In this document: piece by piece, positions 1-6,360 of the stretch | Layout: every line of letters begins with the position of its first letter | How positions within the stretch are numbered: position 1 is the stretch's first letter | NCBI GenBank assembly: GCA_023438325.1 | Contig: JAEXRB010000194.1 | Location: 1-10,116, forward strand | Reading direction: 5' to 3' | Source of the DNA: Pseudomonadota bacterium | GTDB lineage: Bacteria; Pseudomonadota; Gammaproteobacteria; Xanthomonadales; Xanthomonadaceae | DNA length: 10,116 bases | The notes under the pieces: generated by a model | Databases searched by the model: none | The model's input: only the letters and a program-made list of their open reading frames with translations | What the model was told of the DNA's origin: nothing | Made by a program: the position numbers and the translations under genes

Positions 1-327
1 GCGCATGCTGATCGTCTTCTGCCCGGTCTTGTCCGAGGTTTCGCCCACGTCCACGCCTTCCAGGTCACGCACCGCATCGATCAAGGTGATGTACGGGCGC
101 TTCTTCAGTTCTTCCCGTGTCACCACGCTGATGCTGGCCGGTGCATCGGTGAGCTTCTGCTCGAAGCCGGCCGCCGTGACCACCACTTGATCCAGTTGGG
201 TGGCAGCAGCATCGAGCATGGCTTCCGCATGCACGGCGGGCGCGGTGAACGCGGCAATGAGGGCCAGCGTCAAGGCATGACGCACCGGCATGGATGAGGG
301 CGACGCGAAGCGGGGGTTCGCAGGCAT
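1..327 (-). CDS. TonB-dependent receptor, CirA/FepA-like (partial, N-terminal 109 residues)
   Basis: This is the start of an outer-membrane receptor; the reading frame runs off the left edge, so only the signal peptide, TonB box and first part of the plug are visible. The start at 327 has an AAGGAT ribosome-binding site at 336-341; an internal ATG at 291 is possible but has no comparable site. A hydrophobic stretch (residues 18-33) ends in AVHA, a likely signal peptidase site. A TonB box follows (LDQVVVTA, residues 45-52), then plug sequence with DAPASISVVTREEL and an ISMR that fits the usual ISMRG/VSIRG plug motif. The DAPASISV stretch recalls CirA/IrgA-type receptors for catecholates such as dihydroxybenzoylserine. 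That substrate is inferred from family resemblance and from the neighbouring fiu gene. A Fur-type promoter lies about 130 bases upstream, so iron-repressed expression is expected. Confidence 0.88.
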   Translation of the reverse strand, partial: MPANPRFASPSSMPVRHALTLALIAAFTAPAVHAEAMLDAAATQLDQVVVTAAGFEQKLTDAPASISVVTREELKKRPYITLIDAVRDLEGVDVGETSDKTGQKTISMR

Positions 328-457
328 TGCGATGAATCCTTGATGGTTTTTTGGGAAAAGGGGCGGCATGCCCGGCGCTGTCGCCAAGCGGCTGGATCAG
401 GTGTTTTTCGAGACAGCCCGGGCTACGGATCGGGGCGGCGCAGCGAATCACCCGATA

Positions 458-486
458 ATGCTAATGAGAAGAGTTATCATTAGCAA
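458..486 (-). promoter_or_regulatory. Predicted minus-strand promoter of the left-edge receptor
   Basis: Read on the minus strand, a -35-like TTGCTA (481-486) and a -10-like TAGCAT (458-463) are separated by exactly 17 bases. Each matches the sigma-70 consensus at four of six positions. The Fur-type palindrome fills the spacer and both edges, as expected for iron repression. The predicted start would be near 451, giving a leader of about 120 bases before the ATG at 327. The same -35/17/-10 geometry around a related operator recurs at 4253-4281, which strengthens the call. Confidence 0.55.
460..484. promoter_or_regulatory. Fur-type operator (Fur box 1)
   Basis: A perfect 8-base inverted repeat, GCTAATGA (460-467) and TCATTAGC (477-484), is separated by 9 bases and preceded by GATAAT at 454-459. 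The centre reads TGATAAC-T-CTTCTCA on the minus strand, close to the 7-1-7 Fur consensus TGATAAT-N-ATTATCA. It is an AT-rich island in GC-rich DNA. The 328-600 interval holds no gene; apart from this site, the promoter and the hairpins near 521-586, nothing else was recognised in it. Confidence 0.75.
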
Positions 487-520
487 CACCGAAGTGCCCT
501 CGACCTTCGTCATGCCCCAT

Positions 521-586
521 CCACGGCCATGCGCCCGTGGCGCCTCCAAAACGTGATCCGCGTTTGCTGCTCCAGCCGTTCGGCTG
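521..586 (-). terminator. Possible hairpins downstream of piuC
   Basis: Two short GC-rich inverted repeats lie just past the piuC stop in its direction of transcription: CAGCCG/CGGCTG at 573-578 and 581-586, and CCACGG/CCGTGG at 521-526 and 535-540. Neither is followed by a T-run on the minus strand, so they do not qualify as classical intrinsic terminators. They may mark a Rho-dependent or processed 3' end. The call rests on the repeats and their position only. Confidence 0.25.
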
Positions 587-600
587 CGTCCGCCGGGGCT

Positions 601-1278
601 TCAGGTTTCCGCCCACTGCCGCAGCAGGTTGTGATACACGCCGGTCAGTTGCAGCACCGCCGCCGCCTCGGCGCCACTGGTGCGCAGGCGTGTCAGGGCG
701 GTGTCCATTTCCAGCAGCATGCGGCGCCGGGTGTCATCGCGGACCAGGCTTTGCACCCAGAAAAAGCTGGCGATGCGTGCGCCGCGCGTGACCGGCGTCA
801 CCTGATGCAGGCTGCTGGACGGGTACACGATCATGTCGCCTGCGGGCAGCTTCACGCCATGCTCGCCGTAGGTATCGCTGATGATCAATTCACCGCCGTC
901 GTATTCGTCCGGCTGATTGAGGAAGAGCGTGCAGGACACATCTGAACGCAGATGTTCCTCACGCGCGAGCTTCATCACGGCGCCATCGACGTGGAAACCG
1001 TAGCTGCCACCTCCGGTGTAGCGATTGAAGCGCGGCGGCAGGACCCTGGCCGGCAACGTGGCGGCGAAGAACAGCGGGTTTCGCTCCAGCGCGGCCAGCA
1101 CGATGCGACCGAGTTCGGCCTTCAGCGGCGAAGCATCGGGTAGCTGCTGGTTGCGCTTGACCGGTGCGCCCTGCGGGCCGACGGTTTCGCGGCCATCGCC
1201 CCACTCGGCCCCATCCAGCGCCCGGCGCAGCTGCGCCAGCTCATCGTCGGCCAGGACATCGGGTATGTGCAGCAGCAT
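601..1278 (-). CDS. piuC: PKHD-type Fe(II)/2-oxoglutarate hydroxylase PiuC/YbiX
   Basis: The 225-residue product belongs to the PiuC/YbiX family of cytoplasmic prolyl-4-hydroxylase-like dioxygenases, whose genes travel with catecholate siderophore receptors; the physiological substrate is not firmly known. The iron ligands are visible as FHVDG (H96, D98) and SSLHQV (H158), and R168 in GARIASFFW would bind 2-oxoglutarate. FNRYTGGGSYG precedes the first His, as is typical. Length and residue spacing match my memory of the family, so the gene looks intact. The ATG at 1278 is chosen because AGGGGA (1285-1290) sits 6 bases upstream and MLLHIPDVL is the usual family start. An in-frame ATG at 1314 would add 12 atypical residues. 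The gene begins 47 bases after the fiu stop, so co-transcription with the receptor is likely. Confidence 0.95.
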   Translation of the reverse strand: MLLHIPDVLADDELAQLRRALDGAEWGDGRETVGPQGAPVKRNQQLPDASPLKAELGRIVLAALERNPLFFAATLPARVLPPRFNRYTGGGSYGFHVDGAVMKLAREEHLRSDVSCTLFLNQPDEYDGGELIISDTYGEHGVKLPAGDMIVYPSSSLHQVTPVTRGARIASFFWVQSLVRDDTRRRMLLEMDTALTRLRTSGAEAAAVLQLTGVYHNLLRQWAET

Positions 1279-1325
1279 GATGTTTCCCCTGCCTTGGGAA
1301 GCATGGCCTCCCACGGCTATCGGGC

Positions 1326-3674
1326 TCAGAACCGGATGTCGGCACTGAGCAGGAAGGTACGCGGCGTGCCCGGCGTGTAGCGATAGCCGGATTTGTTGAT
1401 CGCCGCGACATAGCGTTTGTCGAACAGGTTGTAGCCGTTCAAGCGCAAGCTGATGCTGTCAGTGAGCCGATACGACAGCAACGCGTCGTAAACCGTGTAC
1501 GACTTGGTTTCCACCGGCGTGCCGACAGCACCGTCGGTGCCGCGATGCAGGCCACCGGTGTAACGCGCGCCGCCGCCGAGACTCAGGCCGGATGGCCAGG
1601 TGTATGCCGTCCAACTGGTGAAGGCGGCATCCGGTGTATAGGTGAGATTGGGCGTGCCATCGGCGCTGACGCGCGGGCCATGTTTCACCTCGGCATCCTG
1701 ATCCACATACCCCAGCGACACGCTCCACGCCTCGGTGAGCTGTCCCACGGCGCTGATCTCGTAGCCTTCCACCTGCTTTTCGCCGCTCTGGGTCGGATTG
1801 CCGCTGTCATCCAGCAGTTGGCTGTTGATCTCGTTGCTGACACGGGTCTGGAACAGTGCCAGGTTCAACGCCAAGGCCTCGTCCAGCACCCCCCACTTTG
1901 CGCCGATCTCCAAGGTCCTCGCCCTCTGCGGGTCGAGATTCGGATTATCCAGACTGCTGGCCGAGGTGCTCAGGCTGAAGTTGGCGCCGCCCGGGGGTTG
2001 CTGCGATTGCGCGGCGTTGACATACAGGCTCAGCGTTTCCATCGGCTTGTAGACGGCGCCGAGTTTGTAGTTCAGCAAGGTGTCGGCGGCGGAAAGATCG
2101 GCACTAGTGACAAGGCTGCCATCAGCCACGCCCGCCGGGCAGGCAAAGCCACCGCGCGGCACCGGCAGTGCGGTGGTGCAGATCGCGGTGGCGAGGTAAT
2201 CGGTGTCGTAGCGATCGGCGCGCAGGCCGGCGGTGATCAGGAACTTCTCGCCGAAGCGAAGCGTATCGAACACGTACAACGCAGCGGTACGGGTTTCACC
2301 TGCGCTGCCTGCGCCGGTGCGGGTGCTGCCCGGCCCGGCGATGTTCCAGTCCGGCTCGTACAGGTTGGCGGGCGGCAACGTCCCCAATGCCACGCGACCG
2401 TGGTTGCGCTGTTCCTCGCTGGCCAGCTCCGCGCCGGTGCTCAGGAAGTGATCGACCGCGCCACTGGAGAAGTCGATTTGCAGGTTCAACTGATCGGTGA
2501 GGATGCGGTTTTCCTGATCCTTCAGCGTGAGGTTGCTGCGGCTCAGGGTATAGGTCGACAAGTCGTCGATGTCGGCCCAGCGAATGTTGCCGCCCATGGG
2601 ATTGGCCGCATTGCCACCGGTGGACATGAACGCGGTGAGGAAATACTCCTGCTCGGTTCTGCCCCAGCGCAGGGTGTTGGAAAGGCGCATGCCGTTGGCG
2701 AAATCATGCTCAAGGCGAAGCGTTGCCAACTGCGCGGTGACGTCGTCGTAGTCGTCCACGCTTCCGTAGAAATTTCCCGGATCCACCGGATGCCCGGCGA
2801 GCTGCTCCAAGCCCGGCTGTGGCTGCCAACTGTGGATCCCGATGGTCGGCATGAAGCCATCGGGGACATTGTCCTGCCTGATGTACATCAGGTTGGCGAA
2901 AAGCCGCGTGTCGCTGTCCAGCCCCCAGCCCAGCGAGGGTGCGATGCCCCAACGGCTGTTGTTGACGTGATCGCGGCCCGCCACGTCGCTGTCCTGCCAC
3001 ATCGCGTTGAGGCGCACGGCTGCCCCGTCGCCATGGACATGATTCCAGTCGGCAGTGGCGCGTTTCTGGCCATCGCTGCCGCCGCTGAGCGTGGCGGCGA
3101 CTGCATCGCGCAGGTTGGCCTGCTTGCTGACCTGATTGATCGAACCGGTCGGCGCGGAGCGGCCGGTATCGGTGCCGGCCGGACCTTTCACCACCTCCAC
3201 CTGCTCGATGTTGAACAGGTCGCGGGCGATGGAGCCAAGATCGCGTGCGCCATCGAGAAGGATGCTGCTGGTGGTGTCGAATCCGCGCATGTAAACCGCA
3301 TCGCCGGTGGCGGTATTGCCGTTCTCGCCGGCATAGAACGTACCCACGCCGGCACTGTTGCGCAGTGCTTCGGCCAGCGTGGTGGCGCCCTGCTGCTGAA
3401 ACAACTGACTGCCAATCACCTCGATGGTCTGCGGCGTGTCCTGAAGGCTCTGGGTGAACTTGGGCGATGTCACCATGCTGCGCACGCCGCGCACCTCGAC
3501 CTCGTCCAGCGTGGTGGCGGAAACCCGGCTGTCTACGGCGGTTGCAGCATCGGTGTCGGCCTCGGCGCCGGCGTCAGCCATGGCAGGCAGCGCGAGCATC
3601 AAGCCGGCAGCCAGCGTGGCGGTGGGCAGCAGGCTGCGTTGTGGAACGTGTTTGCGGCACGTGACGTGACTCAT
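1326..3674 (-). CDS. fiu: TonB-dependent catecholate siderophore receptor, Fiu type
   Basis: The 782-residue outer-membrane receptor imports ferric catecholates (Fiu family; P. aeruginosa PiuA is the related name). A signal peptide ends at about residue 33 (ALPAMA). It is followed by a TonB-box-like LDEVEVRG (56-63), then a plug domain to about residue 190 and a 22-strand barrel ending in Phe, the outer-membrane insertion signal. Near-identity to E. coli Fiu as I recall it is visible in FYAGENGN, YMRGFDT, VVKGPAGTDTGRSAPTGSIN, AQSQQPPGGANF and NKSGYRYTPGTPRTFLL. The reading frame is open further upstream, but the ATG at 3674 has GAGG (3684-3687) 9 bases before it and gives a normal signal peptide; the ATG at 3683 abuts the same site. 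It is expected to be co-transcribed with the small membrane-protein gene upstream, across a 151-base gap with no recognised signal, and with piuC downstream. Confidence 0.96.
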   Translation of the reverse strand: MSHVTCRKHVPQRSLLPTATLAAGLMLALPAMADAGAEADTDAATAVDSRVSATTLDEVEVRGVRSMVTSPKFTQSLQDTPQTIEVIGSQLFQQQGATTLAEALRNSAGVGTFYAGENGNTATGDAVYMRGFDTTSSILLDGARDLGSIARDLFNIEQVEVVKGPAGTDTGRSAPTGSINQVSKQANLRDAVAATLSGGSDGQKRATADWNHVHGDGAAVRLNAMWQDSDVAGRDHVNNSRWGIAPSLGWGLDSDTRLFANLMYIRQDNVPDGFMPTIGIHSWQPQPGLEQLAGHPVDPGNFYGSVDDYDDVTAQLATLRLEHDFANGMRLSNTLRWGRTEQEYFLTAFMSTGGNAANPMGGNIRWADIDDLSTYTLSRSNLTLKDQENRILTDQLNLQIDFSSGAVDHFLSTGAELASEEQRNHGRVALGTLPPANLYEPDWNIAGPGSTRTGAGSAGETRTAALYVFDTLRFGEKFLITAGLRADRYDTDYLATAICTTALPVPRGGFACPAGVADGSLVTSADLSAADTLLNYKLGAVYKPMETLSLYVNAAQSQQPPGGANFSLSTSASSLDNPNLDPQRARTLEIGAKWGVLDEALALNLALFQTRVSNEINSQLLDDSGNPTQSGEKQVEGYEISAVGQLTEAWSVSLGYVDQDAEVKHGPRVSADGTPNLTYTPDAAFTSWTAYTWPSGLSLGGGARYTGGLHRGTDGAVGTPVETKSYTVYDALLSYRLTDSISLRLNGYNLFDKRYVAAINKSGYRYTPGTPRTFLLSADIRF

Positions 3675-3825
3675 CGGGAACATCCTCGGGTTGTTTTGAA
3701 GTGCGGAAACACAACGACCCGTGCCGGACGTGGCGTCGGCTGGTGCAGGAACGGGGAAAAACTGCGTTGCGCTGTGCAAGGCAGTGGAACTGGCATCGAC
3801 GAAGCGGCCGCAGCGCGGCGCGGGC

Positions 3826-4203
3826 TCAAGCGCGCGGCGGCGCCTGACTCAGATAGGCCGAGGCGGTGCGGCGACAGGATGCGCTATCGCTGAACATGGA
3901 CAGATTCGATATCCGCGCGCACGGCAGCGACTTGCTTCTGGCCACCTGCGCATCGTGATCCGGCTCGGCTTCACCCTCATCCTCGGAGGGAAAGTGGAGC
4001 GCGGCCTCCCTGCCATCCGGCACGTCGCTCAAGTTGCCGTCGGGGGCAGCAAGCGCCACGGCATTCAGGCTCGCCATCGAAGCCGGCGCCTCGCCGGGAG
4101 ATGCCCATGCCAGCGCCAGCAGCACGATCAGCAGCCATGCTCCAGCGATGCCGAAAACAACGGCGCGCCAAGCGGGTTGATGCGTGCAAGCGGACGACGA
4201 CAT
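3826..4203 (-). CDS. Small single-pass membrane protein of unknown function
   Basis: I do not recognise this 125-residue protein. It has a short N-terminus, one strongly hydrophobic helix (about residues 15-34, including AWLLIVLLALAWA), then a soluble tail. The tail has an acidic patch (SEDEGEAEPDHD, 73-84) and a basic, serine-rich end with two cysteines (C95, C110). Codon third positions are mostly G or C, as in neighbouring genes, and the opposite-strand frames look less protein-like, which supports a real gene. In-frame ATGs exist at 4275 and 4239. The predicted promoter would start transcription near 4246, leaving no usable leader for those, so 4203 is preferred; none has a clear ribosome-binding site. 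As first gene of the Fur-type unit ahead of fiu and piuC, a role in siderophore-iron handling is plausible. It could also be a mispredicted frame. Confidence 0.55.
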   Translation of the reverse strand: MSSSACTHQPAWRAVVFGIAGAWLLIVLLALAWASPGEAPASMASLNAVALAAPDGNLSDVPDGREAALHFPSEDEGEAEPDHDAQVARSKSLPCARISNLSMFSDSASCRRTASAYLSQAPPRA

Positions 4204-4252
4204 CGGGCGGGCGTTCGAGAATGAAAAGGCATGCAGCATGCGATGGGAAACG

Positions 4253-4281
4253 ATATTAGTAAGAACGGTTATCATTTACAA
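4253..4281 (-). promoter_or_regulatory. Predicted minus-strand promoter of the small protein-fiu-piuC unit
   Basis: On the minus strand a -35-like TTGTAA (4276-4281) and a -10-like TAATAT (4253-4258) are 17 bases apart. Each matches consensus at four of six positions. Fur box 2 occupies the spacer. The arrangement copies that at 458-486. A start near 4246 gives a leader of about 43 bases to the ATG at 4203. A plus-strand promoter for the PepSY operon must also lie here; TTTACA at 4275-4280 is a fair -35, but no convincing -10 was found. Confidence 0.5.
4257..4277. promoter_or_regulatory. Fur-type operator (Fur box 2) in the divergent intergenic region
   Basis: Read on the minus strand this site contains AATGATAAC followed two bases later by TTCT, the same core seen in Fur box 1 (AATGATAAC, two bases, TTCT). 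Against the 7-1-7 model it reads TGATAAC-C-GTTCTTA, so one half is good and the other degenerate. It lies 55 bases before the PepSY start and about 54 bases before the small membrane-protein start. It could therefore repress both divergent operons under iron-replete conditions. Confidence 0.65.
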
Positions 4282-4332
4282 CTGCGCTTCGATACGGCAT
4301 GCTTCGCTCCCTCTTTTCCCACCCGTCGAACC

Positions 4333-4962
4333 ATGTCGCCACCCGATCCACGCCGCCGCGCCTTCTGGTTGCGCACGCTGCACCAATGGCATTGGATCAG
4401 TTCGGCGCTGTGCCTGATCGGCCTGCTGCTGTTCGCCATCACCGGCATCACCTTGAACCACGCCGCACAGATTCCCGCCACACCGCAGACCCGCACGGCG
4501 GCAGCCTCGTTGCCCGAAACATTGCGCGTGGAACTGGAAACGATGGCGCGCGACATCGGCGATCACGCCCCGCTGCCATTGCCGTTGCGCGCCTTCGTGG
4601 CAGACAACTTCGGCGTTCGCGCCGGCTCGCGCGAAGCGGAATGGTCACCCGAGGAAATCTACCTGTCGCTGCCGCGCCCCGGTGGCGATGGCTGGCTGTC
4701 GGTGGATCTGGCCAGTGGCGCGATCGAGCACGAAAGCACCGATCGCGGCTGGATCTCCTATTTCAACGACCTGCACAAAGGCCGCAACACCGGGCCTGCA
4801 TGGCGCTGGTTCATCGACGTGTTCGCACTGGCCTGCCTGGTGTTCTCGATCACCGGGCTGGTACTGCTCCAGCTGCACGCCCGCCAGCGCGGCCTGACCT
4901 GGCCGATGGTGGGGCTGGGTGCGCTGATTCCACTCCTGATCGCCCTGCTGCTTATCCACTGA
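4333..4962 (+). CDS. PepSY-associated transmembrane protein (siderophore-iron reductase subunit candidate)
   Basis: The 209-residue inner-membrane protein has three predicted helices (about 22-42, 158-181 and 188-208). A periplasmic PepSY-like loop (44-155) sits between helices one and two, and a basic, presumably cytoplasmic, N-terminus (RRR) precedes helix one. Histidines sit where PepSY-TM reductases often bear putative haem or metal ligands: LHQWHW (H17, H20) at the cytoplasmic end of helix one, LNH (H43) at its periplasmic end and DLHKGRNTG (H148) before helix two. Related PepSY-TM proteins (PiuB, FoxB) are linked to iron release from siderophores in pseudomonads; the same role here is inferred. 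The ATG at 4333 gives the typical start. Extending to 4231 would translate across Fur box 2. No strong ribosome-binding site is visible. It is first gene of the plus-strand operon, 22 bases before the DUF2271 gene. Confidence 0.88.
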   Translation: MSPPDPRRRAFWLRTLHQWHWISSALCLIGLLLFAITGITLNHAAQIPATPQTRTAAASLPETLRVELETMARDIGDHAPLPLPLRAFVADNFGVRAGSREAEWSPEEIYLSLPRPGGDGWLSVDLASGAIEHESTDRGWISYFNDLHKGRNTGPAWRWFIDVFALACLVFSITGLVLLQLHARQRGLTWPMVGLGALIPLLIALLLIH

Positions 4963-4984
4963 TTCCTTCTTGCGAGAGTTCGAC

Positions 4985-5521
4985 ATGAAACAAAAGCTGC
5001 TGCCGCTGCTCCTGCTTCCCGCTGCGTTCTGCCTCAACGCGGCCGAACTGACGCTCGACGTGGAAATCCCCGCGCTCGATGTCGCCGAATACCACCGCCC
5101 GTATGTGGCGGTGTGGATCGAGCGCGAGGATGCCAGCGTCGCGGCCAATCTTGCGGTCTGGTACCAGCAGGACGAGCGCGCCGGCAAGAACGGTGATGCC
5201 AAGGGTGAAAGCGGCACCAAGTGGCTGCCTGACCTGCGCCAGTGGTGGCGTCGCAGCGGTCGCGCCATGACCCTGCCGGTGGATGGCGTGACCGGTGCGA
5301 CGCGCCCGGTCGGCAGCCACACCCTGCGCTTTGGCTCCGATGCCGGCCCGCTCAAGGAACTGGCGCCGGGGAGTTACAAGCTCGTCGTGGAAGCGGCGCG
5401 CGAAGTCGGCGGTCGCGAACTGCTGAAACTGCCGCTCGTCTGGCCGCCGACCCAAGCGGTGCAAGCCAGCGCGCAAGGCAGCAGCGAACTGGGCCGCATC
5501 GCGCTCGATCTCACGCCTTGA
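4985..5521 (+). CDS. DUF2271 family periplasmic protein with a flavinylation-like motif
   Basis: The 178-residue product begins with a signal peptide (MKQKLLPLLLLPAAFCLNA, cleavage near residue 19) and continues as a soluble periplasmic domain. Tryptophan-rich segments (AVWIERED, AVWYQQDE, WLPDLRQWW) and a C-terminal VVEAAREVGGREL match my picture of DUF2271, a family without an established activity. Residues 100-106 read DGVTGAT, fitting the D-x-x-(S/T)-G-A-(T/S) pattern at which ApbE attaches FMN to a Thr or Ser; T106 would be the acceptor. With apbE two genes downstream, a covalent flavoprotein passing electrons to periplasmic iron is a reasonable inference, not proven. The start at 4985 is chosen because MKQKLL begins a clean signal peptide; an in-frame ATG at 4970 adds only MREFD. 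Confidence 0.88.
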   Translation: MKQKLLPLLLLPAAFCLNAAELTLDVEIPALDVAEYHRPYVAVWIEREDASVAANLAVWYQQDERAGKNGDAKGESGTKWLPDLRQWWRRSGRAMTLPVDGVTGATRPVGSHTLRFGSDAGPLKELAPGSYKLVVEAAREVGGRELLKLPLVWPPTQAVQASAQGSSELGRIALDLTP

Positions 5522-5550
5522 TTTCCCCGTATCCAACCCGGAGCCTTCAC

Positions 5551-6360
5551 ATGAAAACCTCCCACCTGATTCCACTCACCTTCGTTCTGGCCGCGGCGCT
5601 GCCGCTCACCGCGCACGCGCACAAGGCCTGGCTGCTGCCTTCCGCCACCGTCGTCTCCGGTGACACACCCTGGGTGAGCGTGGATGGCGCGATCTCCAAC
5701 AATCTCTACTACCCCGATCATTTCCCGATGCGGCTGGAATCGCTCGTCATCACCGCACCCGATGGCAGCCGCGTCGCAGTGCAGAATCCGCATACCGGCA
5801 AGTACCGCAGCGTGTTCGATGTGGAACTGGGCCAGAGCGGCACGTATCGCATCGCCACCGTCAACGCCGGCCTGTTCGCCAGCTGGGAAGAAAATGGCCA
5901 ACCCAAACGCTGGCGCGGCAGCGCCGAGGCCTTCGACAAAGAAGTGCCCAAAGAGGCCGCCAAGCTCCAGATCACCCGCAGCGCCGGCCGCGTGGAAACC
6001 TTCGTCACCAACGGTGCCCCCAGCACCGACGCGCTCAAGCCCACCGGCATGGGCCTGGAATTGGTGCCGATAACCCATCCGAACGATCTGTTCGCCGGCG
6101 AACCGGCCCGTTTCCGCCTGCTGATCGATGGCCAGCCTGCCGCAGGCGTGGAGGTGGACATCGTCCCCGGCGCCACCCGTTACCGCGACAGCCAGAACGA
6201 AATCGCGGCCAAAACCGATGCCGAAGGCAGCTTCCATGTGACTTGGCCTGCCGCCGGCATGTACTGGCTGGAAGCCACCTTGCAGGACGACAAGGCCGCA
6301 GCACCGGCCACGGCGCGCCGTGCTTCCTATGTGGCCACGCTGGAAGTGCTGCCGCAGTAA
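5551..6360 (+). CDS. DUF4198 domain periplasmic protein
   Basis: The 269-residue protein has a signal peptide ending LTAHA (residue 23), so the mature chain would begin HKAWLLPS with an N-terminal histidine. DUF4198 features follow: SGDTPWVSVDGAISNNLYYPDHFPM (about 36-60), an Ig-like or carboxypeptidase-regulatory-like fold, and a second repeat with GQPAAGVEVDIVPGATRYRD (194-213) and TDAEGSFHVTWPAAGMYWLEA (222-242). The family is found beside nickel, cobalt and iron uptake genes, and a metal-binding or structural role is generally suggested. A GGAG site (5540-5543) lies 7 bases before the ATG. The gene starts 29 bases after the DUF2271 stop and ends directly against the apbE frame. In this operon it could bind released iron or brace the PepSY/DUF2271 complex; that is inference. 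Confidence 0.87.
   Translation: MKTSHLIPLTFVLAAALPLTAHAHKAWLLPSATVVSGDTPWVSVDGAISNNLYYPDHFPMRLESLVITAPDGSRVAVQNPHTGKYRSVFDVELGQSGTYRIATVNAGLFASWEENGQPKRWRGSAEAFDKEVPKEAAKLQITRSAGRVETFVTNGAPSTDALKPTGMGLELVPITHPNDLFAGEPARFRLLIDGQPAAGVEVDIVPGATRYRDSQNEIAAKTDAEGSFHVTWPAAGMYWLEATLQDDKAAAPATARRASYVATLEVLPQ

Noticed and set aside
65..451. A 128-codon minus-strand frame overlapping the left-edge receptor start
   Set aside because: It is a different frame from the receptor, which has a ribosome-binding site, signal peptide and TonB box; the translation is Arg/His/Cys-rich with no motif.
1545..3893. A 782-codon plus-strand open frame antisense to the fiu receptor
   Set aside because: It lies opposite a clear Fiu-type gene. 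Its translation is repetitive in Gly, Ala, Arg and His with no motifs, which is typical of antisense frames in GC-rich DNA. The matching length is coincidence.
3721..4224. A 167-codon plus-strand frame opposite the small membrane protein
   Set aside because: The translation lacks a signal peptide, helix or domain and is Arg/Gly/His-rich, while the minus-strand frame gives a coherent membrane protein with normal third-position GC.
4231..4332. Longer start for the PepSY protein at 4231
   Set aside because: The extra 34 residues would be translated through the Fur-type operator and have no similarity to PepSY-TM N-termini; the ATG at 4333 gives the usual basic start before helix one.
6157..6177. 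DIVPGAT in the DUF4198 protein as a second flavinylation site
   Set aside because: It resembles the ApbE pattern but has Pro where Ser or Thr is expected. It also lies in a segment I recall as generally conserved in DUF4198 (VPGxTRYRD), so a family-structural explanation is more likely.
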